This document shows, piece after piece, positions 49,271-58,684 of a DNA stretch of 64,000 bases (within the stretch, counting starts at the first letter, position 1; each line of letters begins with the position of its first letter). Origin of the DNA: an uncultured Gemmiger sp. (GTDB lineage: Bacteria > Bacillota > Clostridia > Oscillospirales > Ruminococcaceae); contig CALWNO010000004.1 in the NCBI GenBank assembly GCA_944382785.1, positions 24,799-88,798 of the forward strand, in the 5' to 3' direction. The notes under the pieces were generated by a model. The model did no database searches and was not told the DNA's origin. It saw nothing but the letters and a program-made list of their open reading frames with translations. The position numbers were made by a program, and so were the translations under genes.

Positions 49271-50554
49271 ATGAACATCAAACGGAAGGTACTTGCCGGA
49301 TTGATGGCGGCGTGTGTCACAGCCGGGCTGGCAACCGGGCTGACGGCCTGCGGTTCCGGCAGTTCCGACGGCACCGTGAATCTGACGTTCCAGATCTGGG
49401 ACGTGGCCCAGCGGGACGGCATGCAGGCCATGTGTGACGCCTACACCGCCGACCACCCCAACGTGCACATTGAAGTGCAGGTGACCAGCTGGGACGAGTA
49501 CTGGACCAAGCTGGAAGCGGCGGCCATGAGCAACCAGATGCCGGACATCTTCTGGATGCACACCAACGAAATCCTGAAGTACGCCGACAACGGCATGCTG
49601 GCGGATTGCTCCGACATTGTGGAGACCGAGCATTTCTCCGACATTTCCCTGGCCAACGCCAGCGGGTCGGACGGCAAGCTGTACGCCGTGCCCAAGGACA
49701 AAGACACCGTGGGCCTTGTGTACAACAAGGAAATGTTTGACGAGGCGGGCGTGGCCTACCCCGACGAAACCTGGACCTGGGACGACCTGGTGGACGCTTC
49801 CCAGAAGATCTACGATGCCACCGGCAAGTACGGCTACATGGCCTACGGCGACGACCAGCTGGGCTACTGGAACTTTGTATACCAGGCCGGCGGCAGCATC
49901 CTGACCGAGGACAAGACCCGGGGCAACTTCCTGGACCCGGCCACCAAGAAAGGCATGGAGTTCTACATCGGGCTGCAGAGCTATGACTGGTGCCCCGACC
50001 AGAACTACTTTGCGGAGACCGCCCCCGGCACCGCCTTCTTCTCCGAGAAGGGCGCCATGTTCCTGGAAGGCGACTGGAACATCCTCAGCGAGCTGCAGAA
50101 CTATCCCGACATGGTGGGCAAGTGGGACGTGGCGGTCCTGCCCGCCTGCCCCGACCCGGTGAACGGCGACGGACGGGCCACCATCTCCAACGGCCTGAGC
50201 TACGCCACCAGCGCCCGCAACAAGCATATGGACATCGTCAAGGACGTGCTGAAGTTCTTCGGCAGTGAGGAAGGCCAGCGCATCCAGGGCGAAAGCGGCG
50301 CCGCCATCCCGGCCTATGAAGGCCTGGAGGACACCTGGGTGGGCGTGTTCGACGAATACCCCATCAACGTGCAGCCCTTCATTGACATGTTCGATTACTG
50401 CATCCAGAGCGTGAACAACGCCGCCCGCCCCGAGTGGAAGAGCGAGGTCAGCGACACGCTGCTGAAGATCTATACCGGCGAGCTGGATCTGGACAGCGGC
50501 CTGCAGGCCATGCAGGACGCGGTGGACGAAGCCAGCGCCGAGTATTACGAATAA
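49271..50554 (+). CDS. Alpha-galactoside ABC importer, binding lipoprotein (MsmE-like)
   Basis: A 427-residue family 1 solute-binding protein with lipobox LTAC (Cys27). The start at 49271 follows AGGAGG; a longer frame upstream is open but lacks a signal peptide at its start. LTFQIWDVAQRDGMQAM opens the mature fold and MPDIFWMHTNEILKYADNGML forms part of the ligand lobe. Together with two permeases and GH36 it resembles MsmEFG of the multiple-sugar-metabolism system for raffinose, melibiose and related galactosides. Confidence 0.9.
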   Translation: MNIKRKVLAGLMAACVTAGLATGLTACGSGSSDGTVNLTFQIWDVAQRDGMQAMCDAYTADHPNVHIEVQVTSWDEYWTKLEAAAMSNQMPDIFWMHTNEILKYADNGMLADCSDIVETEHFSDISLANASGSDGKLYAVPKDKDTVGLVYNKEMFDEAGVAYPDETWTWDDLVDASQKIYDATGKYGYMAYGDDQLGYWNFVYQAGGSILTEDKTRGNFLDPATKKGMEFYIGLQSYDWCPDQNYFAETAPGTAFFSEKGAMFLEGDWNILSELQNYPDMVGKWDVAVLPACPDPVNGDGRATISNGLSYATSARNKHMDIVKDVLKFFGSEEGQRIQGESGAAIPAYEGLEDTWVGVFDEYPINVQPFIDMFDYCIQSVNNAARPEWKSEVSDTLLKIYTGELDLDSGLQAMQDAVDEASAEYYE

Positions 50555-50566
50555 GGAGGCCCCCTT

Positions 50567-51451
50567 ATGCAGAAAACATCCAAACTGGCCCGCGACGGTG
50601 CGGTGTGGGGCCTGCTCATGGTGGCCCCCACCATCATCGGTCTGCTGGTTCTGAACATCTGGCCCTTTATCGACACCATCCGGATGAGCTTTTCCAAGTC
50701 CAAGCCCTTCGGCATGTTTGAATTTGAAGGGATCGACAACTACGTGGAGATGTTCCAGAACGTGGAATTCTGGAAAGCCACCTGGAACACCATCCTCTTC
50801 TGCATCCTGACCGTGCCGGTGGGCATCTTCATCGCCTTGCTGGTGGCCGTGCTGCTGAACAGCAAGATCCGCGGCCGCACCACCTTCCGTGCCATCTTCT
50901 TCCTGCCCATGGTGGTGGCCCCCGCCGCCGTTGCCATGGTGTGGAAGTGGATTTTTAACTCCCAGTATGGTATTATTAATTCGGTATTGGGTGCCAATAT
51001 CGGTTGGCTGACCAATCCCAGCATTGTACTTTTCACCTGCGCCATCGTGCAGATCTGGAGCAACATCGGCTACGACGCCGTTTTGCTGCTGGCCGGGCTG
51101 CAGAACGTGTCCGCCACTTTGTATGAGGCCGCCGACCTGGACGGCGCGTCCAAGGTCAAGCAGTTCTTCTCCATCACCCTGCCCATGGTCTCGCCCACCC
51201 TCTTCGTCGTCATGATCATGCGCCTGATGTCCTCGCTGAAAGTCTTCGACCTGATCTACATGATGGTGGATGAAGCGAACCCCGCGCTGAATGACGCCCA
51301 GAGCCTGATGTCCCTGTTCTACCGCGAAAGCTTCGTGGCCGGGGACAAGGGGTACGCGTCCGCAATCGTCGTCTGGACCGTGCTGCTCATCGGTGTTGTC
51401 ACCGTGATCCAGTTCGTCGGCCAGAAAAAGTGGGTCAATTACGAGGTGTAA
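50567..51451 (+). CDS. Alpha-galactoside ABC importer permease (MsmF-like)
   Basis: A 294-residue permease with six helices and docking loop LYEAADLDGASKVKQFFSITLP. It starts 12 bases after the binding-protein gene with AAGGAGG ahead. The short lower-GC stretch at 50955-50995 (TTTTTAACTCCCAGTATGG region) is notable inside an otherwise GC-rich gene but keeps the frame. Confidence 0.93.
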   Translation: MQKTSKLARDGAVWGLLMVAPTIIGLLVLNIWPFIDTIRMSFSKSKPFGMFEFEGIDNYVEMFQNVEFWKATWNTILFCILTVPVGIFIALLVAVLLNSKIRGRTTFRAIFFLPMVVAPAAVAMVWKWIFNSQYGIINSVLGANIGWLTNPSIVLFTCAIVQIWSNIGYDAVLLLAGLQNVSATLYEAADLDGASKVKQFFSITLPMVSPTLFVVMIMRLMSSLKVFDLIYMMVDEANPALNDAQSLMSLFYRESFVAGDKGYASAIVVWTVLLIGVVTVIQFVGQKKWVNYEV

Positions 51452-51454
51452 AGT

Positions 51455-52291
51455 ATGAATACCAGTATGAAAAGCAACAAACGGCTGACCACCGGCCTGA
51501 CCTACCTGGTGCTCATTCTTGGCAGCGTGATCATGATCTTCCCCTTTGTGTGGATGTTCCTGACCAGCTTCAAGACCCAGGCCGAGTCCATGGCCATTCC
51601 GCCCCAGATCTTCCCCGCCACCTGGCAGGTCTCCAACTTCACCACCGCCCTGGCCAGCCTGCCCTTTGTGAACCTGTACGTCAACACCGGGCTGCTCATC
51701 GTTTTCCGGGTGATCTGCGCCGTGCTGTTCAGCTCCATGGCGGGCTACGCCTTCGCCAAGCTGCAGTTCCCCTGCAAGAACCTGCTGTTCGGCATCGTGC
51801 TGGTGCAGATGATGCTGCCCAGCCAGATCTTCATCACCCCCCAGTACCTGATGCTGGCACACATGGGCCTGACCAACACCATCTTCGCCCTGGTCTTCCC
51901 GGGCCTGGTGTCCGCTTTCGGCACCTTCTTTTTGCGCCAGACCTACCTGGGCATCCCCAATGAGATCGCCGAGGCCGCTTACCTGGACGGCTGCAACAAG
52001 TGGCAGACCTTCACCAAGGTCATGTTCCCCCTGACCGGTTCCAGCTGCGCCGCCCTGGCCATCTTCACCGCCGTGTTCGCCTACTCCGACCTGATGTGGC
52101 CGCTGATCTGCAACACCGACCTGAACAAGATGACCCTGTCCGCCGGCCTGTCCACCCTGAACGGCCAGTACACCACCAACTTCCCCGTCCTGATGGCCGG
52201 CAGCCTGCTGGCCATGATCCCCATGGTCATCCTCTACCTCATCTTCCAGAAACAGTTCATCCAGGGCATTGCCATGACCGGCGGCAAATAA
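51455..52291 (+). CDS. Alpha-galactoside ABC importer permease (MsmG-like)
   Basis: A 278-residue permease with six helices; the docking loop is EIAEAAYLDGCNKWQTFTKV. The start lies three bases after the stop of the previous gene, so translation is coupled. It is the last importer gene; again no ATPase is present. A strong hairpin with a T-run lies between this gene and the alpha-galactosidase. Confidence 0.93.
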   Translation: MNTSMKSNKRLTTGLTYLVLILGSVIMIFPFVWMFLTSFKTQAESMAIPPQIFPATWQVSNFTTALASLPFVNLYVNTGLLIVFRVICAVLFSSMAGYAFAKLQFPCKNLLFGIVLVQMMLPSQIFITPQYLMLAHMGLTNTIFALVFPGLVSAFGTFFLRQTYLGIPNEIAEAAYLDGCNKWQTFTKVMFPLTGSSCAALAIFTAVFAYSDLMWPLICNTDLNKMTLSAGLSTLNGQYTTNFPVLMAGSLLAMIPMVILYLIFQKQFIQGIAMTGGK

Positions 52292-52334
52292 GCCGTCGCC
52301 TCTGCCCTTGACCGTCCCCGCGGGGGACATTTCC

Positions 52335-52381
52335 GGCGGCAGGCGGGCTGCGGCAAACCGCCCGCCTGCCGCCTTTGTTTT
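52335..52381 (+). terminator. Terminator between importer and alpha-galactosidase genes
   Basis: GGCGGCAGGCGGG (52335-52347) pairs perfectly with CCCGCCTGCCGCC (52361-52373), followed by TTTGTTTT. The galactosidase is therefore expressed by read-through or from its own promoter. Confidence 0.75.
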
Positions 52382-52456
52382 GCAAACTCGGCCGCTGCCT
52401 CCCCGGAGCGCGGCGTGCCTGGCGATATATTCTTTTTCTTCAGGAGGACCCGCCTT

Positions 52457-54703
52457 ATGGGTATTCAATTTGACGCCAACACCCGGACTTTCACCCTGCA
52501 GACCGCCCGCACCACCTACCAGATGCGGGTGGATGAGCGGGGCCGCCTACTGCACCTGTATTACGGCCGCAGGATCGGCCAGGGGGATCTGGGAGCGCTG
52601 TATCCCCCCGCCGACCACGGGTTCTCGCCGGACTATTACCCCTGCCGGCTGCGGCGGGGCGTCTCTCCCGATGTGCTGCCCCAGGAATACACCGGCTGCA
52701 ATGTGGGGGATTTCCGGCTGTCCTGTCTGGTGGTCCGGGACGCCGACGGCGCCGCCGGGGCGGACTTTTTCTACCAGTCCCATGAGATCGCCCCGGGCAA
52801 ATACACCCTGGAGGGCCTGCCCTGCGCCCACGATGAGGACAGCGAGGCCGAGACCCTGTCCATCCGGATGCGGGACCCGGTGACCGGCCTCACCCTGGAA
52901 CTGCTGTACGGGGTATTTGCCCACCAGGATGTGGTGACCCGGGCGGTGCGGCTGCACAACGACGGCTCCGCTCCCCTGCGGCTGGAGAAGGCGGCTTCCC
53001 TCTGCCTGGATCTGCCTTTCGGGGAGTGGGATCTGGTGCACTTCCACGGCCGCCATGCCATGGAGCGCAGAATGGAGCGCGCTCCCCTGCCCCACGCTGT
53101 CACCACCGTGTCCTCCACCCGGGGGGCATCCAGCCACCACCACAACCCCTTTGTGATCCTCTGCGACCATGAAGCCACCGAGGACCACGGTCTGTGCTAC
53201 GGGGTGATGCCGGTGTATTCCGGCAGCCACCGCACCGACGTGGAGGTGGACCAGAACGGTCTGACCCGGGTGGTCACCGGTCTGCACGACGAGCGGTTCA
53301 GCTGGCTGCTGGAACCCGGGGAGAGCTTTACCGCCCCCGAAGTGCTGCTCTGCTGCTCCGCCGGGGGGCTGGGGGATCTGTCCCGCCACTACCACACCTT
53401 CCTGCGGCGCAACATCTGCCGCAGTCCTTTCCGGTATGCCCGCCGCCCGGTGCTCATCAACAACTGGGAAGCCACTTACTTTACCTTCACCACCGACACC
53501 ATCTGCCGCATTGCGGAGAAGGCCGCCTCCCTGGGGGTGGAGATGATGGTGCTGGACGACGGCTGGTTCGGCAAGCGGGACGACGACAACTCCGGCCTGG
53601 GCGACTGGTTCGTCAACGAGAAGAAGCTGCCCGGCGGCCTGCGCCCCCTGATTGAGCGGGTGAACGCCCTGGGCATGAAGTTCGGGCTGTGGGTGGAGCC
53701 GGAGATGGTCAGCGAGGATTCCGACCTCTACCGCGCCCACCCCGACTGGGCCCTGACCCTGCCCGGGCGGGACCCGGCCATGGGCCGCAACCAGCTGGTC
53801 CTGGATATGAGCCGCCCCGAAGTGGTGGACTATCTCACCGACCGGCTGGGCACCCTGCTGGCGGAAAATCACATTGAATACATCAAGTGGGACATGAACC
53901 GCAACATGTCCGACGTATACAGCCGGGCCCTGCCCCCCGAACGCCAGGGAGAAGCGGGACACCGGTACATGCTGGGGGTCTACCGCCTGCTGGACCGGCT
54001 GACCTCCCGCTTCCCCGACGTGCTCTTTGAGGGCTGTGCCGGGGGCGGCGGCCGGTTTGACGCCGGGATGCTCTGCTACTTCCCCCAGATCTGGTGCAGC
54101 GACAACACCGACGCCATCGAGCGGCTGGTCATCCAGCACGGCACCTCCTTCGGGTATCCGGTGTCTGCCATGGGCGCCCATGTATCCGCCTGCCCCAACC
54201 ACCAGACCGGCCGTACCGTCCCCCTGTGGACCCGGGCGGTGGTGGCCATGTCCGGTACCTTCGGGTATGAGCTGGACCTGGGCCGCCTGACCCAGGAAGA
54301 ATGCGACCAGGTGCGCGCCCAGATCGAAACCTTCAAGCGGTACTATGATGTCATCCAGAACGGCGCGTACTACCGCCTGAGCGATCCCGCCCGTCAGCCC
54401 CGCTATGTGGCCTGGCAGACGGTGACCGGCACCGAAAGCCTGGTCAGCGTGGTGCTCACCCACCCCGAGGGCAACGCCCGGCCCCTGCACTTCTGTCTGC
54501 AGGGCCTGGAGGAGGATGCCCTGTACCAGCTGGATGAGCTGCATGTCTACGGCATCGCCGTCACCCCCGAGTCCGGCCATGCGGCCGCGGACGCCTGCGG
54601 GGCCGTGTACAGCGGCAGCGCCCTGTTGTATGCGGGCCTGACCCTGCCCCCCATGATCGGGGATGCCCCCAGCTTGCAGCTGCACCTGACCCGCCTGCCC
54701 TGA
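52457..54703 (+). CDS. aga: Alpha-galactosidase, GH36
   Basis: A 748-residue intracellular GH36 enzyme that splits alpha-1,6-galactosides such as melibiose and raffinose. The N-terminal beta-supersandwich (to about 330) is followed by the barrel with NNWEATYFTF and LDDGWFGKRDDD; the nucleophile is Asp479 in EYIKWDMNR and the acid/base is Asp549 in WCSDNTDAIERL, both at standard positions. The C-terminal beta domain is complete. The start at 52457 follows CAGGAGG; an in-frame ATG at 52415 lies in a poor context. It completes the MsmR-MsmEFG-Aga type locus. Confidence 0.95.
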   Translation: MGIQFDANTRTFTLQTARTTYQMRVDERGRLLHLYYGRRIGQGDLGALYPPADHGFSPDYYPCRLRRGVSPDVLPQEYTGCNVGDFRLSCLVVRDADGAAGADFFYQSHEIAPGKYTLEGLPCAHDEDSEAETLSIRMRDPVTGLTLELLYGVFAHQDVVTRAVRLHNDGSAPLRLEKAASLCLDLPFGEWDLVHFHGRHAMERRMERAPLPHAVTTVSSTRGASSHHHNPFVILCDHEATEDHGLCYGVMPVYSGSHRTDVEVDQNGLTRVVTGLHDERFSWLLEPGESFTAPEVLLCCSAGGLGDLSRHYHTFLRRNICRSPFRYARRPVLINNWEATYFTFTTDTICRIAEKAASLGVEMMVLDDGWFGKRDDDNSGLGDWFVNEKKLPGGLRPLIERVNALGMKFGLWVEPEMVSEDSDLYRAHPDWALTLPGRDPAMGRNQLVLDMSRPEVVDYLTDRLGTLLAENHIEYIKWDMNRNMSDVYSRALPPERQGEAGHRYMLGVYRLLDRLTSRFPDVLFEGCAGGGGRFDAGMLCYFPQIWCSDNTDAIERLVIQHGTSFGYPVSAMGAHVSACPNHQTGRTVPLWTRAVVAMSGTFGYELDLGRLTQEECDQVRAQIETFKRYYDVIQNGAYYRLSDPARQPRYVAWQTVTGTESLVSVVLTHPEGNARPLHFCLQGLEEDALYQLDELHVYGIAVTPESGHAAADACGAVYSGSALLYAGLTLPPMIGDAPSLQLHLTRLP

Positions 54704-54784
54704 GGGCGGCCGGATAACGCCTTTCCCCTGTCTGCTCCGGCCTTTGGGTCGGGGAAGGCTCGTTTCCCCCTTATCTGCCAATGC

Positions 54785-54818
54785 AAAAAGGACAGTCCCC
54801 CACGGGGCTGTCCTTTTT
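54785..54818. terminator. Bidirectional terminator
   Basis: AAAAAGGACAG...CCCC pairs with GGGG...CTGTCCTTTTT around a CAC loop. It ends the alpha-galactosidase gene and the convergent GDP-fucose operon. Confidence 0.9.
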
Positions 54819-54844
54819 GCGTTTCGTATAGTTTTATTGAAAAT

Positions 54845-56164
54845 TTACAGTTCGTATTTTTGCTTGTCCGCCACGTCGATCTCGGCGCCGATCTGCACCT
54901 CGATGGCTTCCAGGCGGGTGTCGGCGATGAGGGTATGGCGCACGCCGGCGGGCATGGTCACCACATCCCCGGGGCGCACCGGGCGCTCGTCCCCGTCCAC
55001 GATGGTGCGGCCCATGCCGTCCACGACGGTCCAGACCTCGTCCCGATGTTCGTGGCTGTGGTAGGTGAGCTTATGCCCGGGGTTGAGCACAATGCGGATG
55101 GTGGTGGCCTGGGGCTGCACATCCAGCACGGTGAAGGAGCCCCAGCTCTTTTCCGCAAAGCGGGCTTCCCCTTCCACCTGCTCCACATAGGGCTTGATGA
55201 AGCTGGACCGGTGTTTGTCGCTGACCAGGATGCCGTCGCTGGAGGCGGCCACCACCATGTCCTTGCAGCCCATGCAGATGATGGGGATGTTCAGCTGGTT
55301 GATGACGTTGAGGTTTTCACAGGTTTCGTCCATCTGCACCTTGCCGATGGCCGGGTCGGCCATGACCTCGCAGAAGGTGTTCCAGGTGCCCACGTCCTTC
55401 CACTGGCCGGCGTAGCGCATAACCGCGATGTCCGGCTCGTTTTCGGCCACGGCGTAGTCAAAGCTGATCCGCTTCTGCATGGCGTAGTTGGCCTGCAGGT
55501 CCGCAAAGCCCCGGAAATCCAGCTGCTTGTGGGCAATGCCCAGCAGATACCGCAGCCGGAAGGCAAAGACCCCGCCGTTCCACAGGGCACCTTTTGCGAT
55601 GTAGGCGGCAGCGGTGGCTTCGTCCGGCTTTTCCTTGAAGCTGGACACCTTGCTTACCGGGTCGGTGCTCTGGGGAATGATGTAGCCGAACTTGGCGCTG
55701 GGGTAGGTGGGCTCGATGCCCATGAGGGTCAGGTGGGCGGCGTTGGGGTTTTCCGGCCCGGCCAGACGGGCCATCTGCCTGACGGCCGCAAAATAGGTAT
55801 CGTCCACATAGGGGTCCACGGGGCAGACCACCACCGGCTCATCGGGGCGTACCCCCATGACGTCGGTGAGGTAGGCGCAGGCCAGCACGATGGCGGGGAA
55901 GGTATCCCGCCGGCAGGGTTCCACACAGACGCTGACCTTGCCCCCCAGCTGGTTCTTGATGGTGCTGACCTGGCGTTTGCCGGTGGCCACCACAATGTTG
56001 GCCCGGGGATCGGCCTGTTTGATCTGGCGGTAGACCCGCTGGACCATGCTCTCGTACTCGCCCTTATGGTTTTTCAGCAGGGGTACAAACTGCTTGGAGC
56101 GGATGTTGTTGGACAGGGGCCAGAGCCGCTGGCCGCTGCCGCCGGAAAGCAAAATCAGATTCAT
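54845..56164 (-). CDS. manC: Mannose-1-phosphate guanylyltransferase
   Basis: A 439-residue GDP-mannose pyrophosphorylase with a C-terminal cupin, converting mannose 1-phosphate and GTP to GDP-mannose. The nucleotide-binding loop is LLSGGSGQRLWPLSN (4-18) and the sugar-phosphate region has KVSSFKEKPDEATA. The C-terminal domain (SWGSFTVLDVQPQATTIRI, KLTYHSHEHRDEVWTVVDG) is the isomerase-type cupin of ManC/AlgA proteins, but there is no complete isomerase. It follows fcl by 37 bases in the gmd-fcl-manC operon and may take mannose 1-phosphate from the GH130 phosphorylase. Confidence 0.93.
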   Translation of the reverse strand: MNLILLSGGSGQRLWPLSNNIRSKQFVPLLKNHKGEYESMVQRVYRQIKQADPRANIVVATGKRQVSTIKNQLGGKVSVCVEPCRRDTFPAIVLACAYLTDVMGVRPDEPVVVCPVDPYVDDTYFAAVRQMARLAGPENPNAAHLTLMGIEPTYPSAKFGYIIPQSTDPVSKVSSFKEKPDEATAAAYIAKGALWNGGVFAFRLRYLLGIAHKQLDFRGFADLQANYAMQKRISFDYAVAENEPDIAVMRYAGQWKDVGTWNTFCEVMADPAIGKVQMDETCENLNVINQLNIPIICMGCKDMVVAASSDGILVSDKHRSSFIKPYVEQVEGEARFAEKSWGSFTVLDVQPQATTIRIVLNPGHKLTYHSHEHRDEVWTVVDGMGRTIVDGDERPVRPGDVVTMPAGVRHTLIADTRLEAIEVQIGAEIDVADKQKYEL

Positions 56165-56201
56165 AGGGGATGTCCGCCTTTCTCCCGCGGGGGGGCGTGG
56201 T

Positions 56202-57146
56202 TCAGCGCTCGGCGCGCATGGGATTGTGCAGGAAGTCCTCGTAGGCCAGGCGCAGGCCGTCCTCCAGCTCGGTCTTGTAGGTCCAGCCCAGCTTGGTTGC
56301 CTTGCTCACGTCCAGCAGTTTGCGGGGGGTACCGTTGGGCTTGGAGGGGTCCCAGCGGATCTCACCGGTGTAGCCCACCACCTTGGCCACCAGCTCGGTC
56401 AGCTCCTTGATGGTCAGTTCCTTGCCGGTGCCGGCGTTGACCGTCTCGTTGCCGGAGTAGTTGTTCATCAGAAAGACGCAGAGGTTGGCCAGGTCATCCA
56501 CATACAGGAATTCCCGCAGGGGGCTGCCGTCGCCCCAGCAGGTCACGTAGGGCAGGTTCTGCTCCTTGGCTTCATGGAAGCGGCGGATGAGGGCGGGCAC
56601 CACATGGCTGTGGGTGGGATGGTAGTTATCGTTGGGGCCGTACAGGTTGGTGGGCATGACGCTGATGTAGTCGGTGCCGTACTGACGGTTGAGGTACTCG
56701 CAGTATTTCAGGCCCGAAATCTTGGCCAGGGCGTAGGCTTCGTTGGTCTTTTCCAGGGCGGAGGTGAGCAGGCAGTCCTCCTTCATGGGCTGGGGGGCCA
56801 TGCGGGGGTAGATGCAGCTGGAGCCCAGGAATTCCAGCTTCTTGCAGCCGTTCTTCCAGGCGGAATGGATGACGTTCATCTCCAGGGTCATGTTGTCGTA
56901 CATGAAGTCGGCCAGGGCTTCCTCGTTGGCCACGATGCCGCCGACTTTCGCCGCTGCCAGGAATACGTAGTCCGGCTTTTCGGCGGCAAAGAAAGCCTCC
57001 ACGGCGTCCTGACGGCAGAGGTCCAGTTCCTTGTGGGTGCGGGTGATGATGTTGGTGTAGCCCTGACGCTGCAGTTCACGGACGATGGCGCTGCCCACCA
57101 TGCCGCGGTGGCCCGCCACATAAATTTTGGCATTTTTGTCCATCAT
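56202..57146 (-). CDS. fcl: GDP-L-fucose synthase
   Basis: A 314-residue extended short-chain dehydrogenase, with NADPH-binding VAGHRGMVGSA near the N-terminus and the catalytic Tyr/Lys in EAYALAKISGL. LGSSCIYP and PTNLYGPNDNY are family hallmarks. It epimerises and reduces GDP-4-keto-6-deoxymannose to GDP-L-fucose. It begins with two ATG codons at 57146 and 57143; GGAAG lies ahead of the first. The frame is open upstream through a repeat element but this is not coding. It follows gmd after 247 bases that hold that repeat. Confidence 0.95.
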   Translation of the reverse strand: MMDKNAKIYVAGHRGMVGSAIVRELQRQGYTNIITRTHKELDLCRQDAVEAFFAAEKPDYVFLAAAKVGGIVANEEALADFMYDNMTLEMNVIHSAWKNGCKKLEFLGSSCIYPRMAPQPMKEDCLLTSALEKTNEAYALAKISGLKYCEYLNRQYGTDYISVMPTNLYGPNDNYHPTHSHVVPALIRRFHEAKEQNLPYVTCWGDGSPLREFLYVDDLANLCVFLMNNYSGNETVNAGTGKELTIKELTELVAKVVGYTGEIRWDPSKPNGTPRKLLDVSKATKLGWTYKTELEDGLRLAYEDFLHNPMRAER

Positions 57147-57250
57147 GGGATAAGACTTCCTTTCTGGGTGTTTCCACATATAGGAAAAAATATTGTTTTT
57201 TGTTGGTTGATTTTTGGCTGGCTGCCGGGCAGACGGCAGTCTGCCGGAGT

Positions 57251-57344
57251 GTTGTCGCTTTTTGCCGCCAAAAAGCGACGGAAAAACCGCCGCCTCGGAA
57301 CGACGGGACTTTTCGCTTCCTTTTCGGGCACGAAAAGGAAGGAC
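57251..57344. repeat. Short copy of a structured hairpin repeat
   Basis: Two 26-base hairpins of 11-base-pair stem and four-base loop (57254-57279, loop CCGC; 57316-57341, loop GGCA on the plus strand) flank a smaller hairpin (57287-57306). Both outer hairpins are close relatives of the outer hairpins of the long repeat at 62432-62842. The core hairpins of the long form are missing, so this looks like an internally deleted inverted pair. It lies between gmd and fcl. Confidence 0.75.
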
Positions 57345-57393
57345 TATCCGGCGGACTATCGTTACCCCGGCAGCCGCGCAGCCAAAACGGCAA

Positions 57394-58482
57394 TTACTTC
57401 CGCACGCCCTTTTCCAGGGCTTCAATCTTATACAAGTCCACATTCTCCTCGGCCCGTTCCACGGCCACCTTGCGCATGTCGCTGCGGACCATCAGGCGGA
57501 CCAGCTCGGCAAAGCTGGTCTTGGTGGGGTTCCAGCCCAGCTCGGTGCGGGCCTTGGTGGGGTCGCCCCACAGGTTGACCACGTCGGTGGGGCGGTAGAA
57601 GTCGGGGCTGACCTCGATGAGCACCTTGCCGGTGGCCTTGTCGATGCCCTTCTCCTCCATGCCTTCGCCCTGGAACTCCAGCTCGATGCCCACCTCCCGG
57701 AAGGCCAGCTGGCAGAATTCCCGCACGCTGTGCTGCTCGCCGGTGGCGATGACGAAGTCGTCCGGCTTGTCCTGCTGCAGGATCAGCCACATGCACTCCA
57801 CGTAATCCTTGGCGTAGCCCCAGTCCCGCAGGCTGGACAGATTGCCCAGATACAGCTTGTCCTGCTTGCCCTGGGCGATGCGGGCCGCCGCCAGGGTGAT
57901 CTTGCGGGTGACAAAGGTCTCGCCCCGGCGCTCGGATTCATGGTTGAAGAGGATGCCGGAGCAGCAGAACATGTGGTAGGCTTCCCGGTATTCCTTCACG
58001 ATCCAGAACCCGTACTGCTTGGCCACCGCGTAGGGGCTGTAGGGATGGAAGGGGGTCTTTTCGTTCTGGGGGACCTCCTCCACCTTGCCGTACAGCTCAC
58101 TGGTGGACGCCTGGTAGATGCGGCAGGTCTTTTCCAGCCCGCAGACCCGCACCGCTTCCAGCACACGGAGCACCCCGGTGGCCACCACGTCGGCGGTGTA
58201 TTCCGGCACGTCAAAGCTGACCTGCACGTGGCTCTGGGCCGCCAGGTTGTAGATCTCGTCCGGGCGTACCTCGGCGATGATCTTCACCAGGCTGATGGAA
58301 TCCCCCAGGTCGCCGTAATGCAGGTGAAACTGGGGATGCCCTTCCAGGTGGGCGATGCGTTCCCGGTAGTCCACGCTGGACCGGCGGATCATGCCGTGAA
58401 CATCGTAGCCTTTTTCGATGAGGAACTCGGCCAGATAGCTGCCGTCCTGTCCGGTAACGCCGGTGATGAGGGCTTTTTTCAT
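57394..58482 (-). CDS. gmd: GDP-mannose 4,6-dehydratase
   Basis: A 362-residue extended short-chain dehydrogenase that makes GDP-4-keto-6-deoxymannose, the first dedicated step to GDP-L-fucose. [15 protein letters not shown] (8-22) is the nucleotide-binding loop; RRSSVDY, the catalytic [11 protein letters not shown] and [10 protein letters not shown] follow, all as in canonical Gmd. The start at 58482 has AAAGGAG ahead. It is the first gene of the operon. The presence of gmd, fcl and manC implies that the cell makes fucosylated surface glycans or fucosylated nucleotide sugar. Confidence 0.96.
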   Translation of the reverse strand: MKKALITGVTGQDGSYLAEFLIEKGYDVHGMIRRSSVDYRERIAHLEGHPQFHLHYGDLGDSISLVKIIAEVRPDEIYNLAAQSHVQVSFDVPEYTADVVATGVLRVLEAVRVCGLEKTCRIYQASTSELYGKVEEVPQNEKTPFHPYSPYAVAKQYGFWIVKEYREAYHMFCCSGILFNHESERRGETFVTRKITLAAARIAQGKQDKLYLGNLSSLRDWGYAKDYVECMWLILQQDKPDDFVIATGEQHSVREFCQLAFREVGIELEFQGEGMEEKGIDKATGKVLIEVSPDFYRPTDVVNLWGDPTKARTELGWNPTKTSFAELVRLMVRSDMRKVAVERAEENVDLYKIEALEKGVRK

Positions 58483-58578
58483 GGTTTGACTCCTTTTGCC
58501 TTGGCCCCGGCCGCCGGGCGGCAGGGGTTGTATTTTCTTGCGTCGGGGCTTTCGCCGAAAAATCGGCAGCCTTCGCCC

Positions 58579-58606
58579 TTGCTTTTCGCTTTCCATCCAG
58601 TATAAT
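58579..58606 (+). promoter_or_regulatory. Promoter of the AraC-family gene at 58685
   Basis: TTGCTT (58579-58584) and a perfect TATAAT (58601-58606) with a 16-base spacer. Confidence 0.5.
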
Positions 58607-58684
58607 GGTTTTAACAGGCCTTGGCAAGGGAATATCTTGCCGCAGTTTTTGCACGATCTTGCTCTCGCCCCGGGAGGTGCCTTC

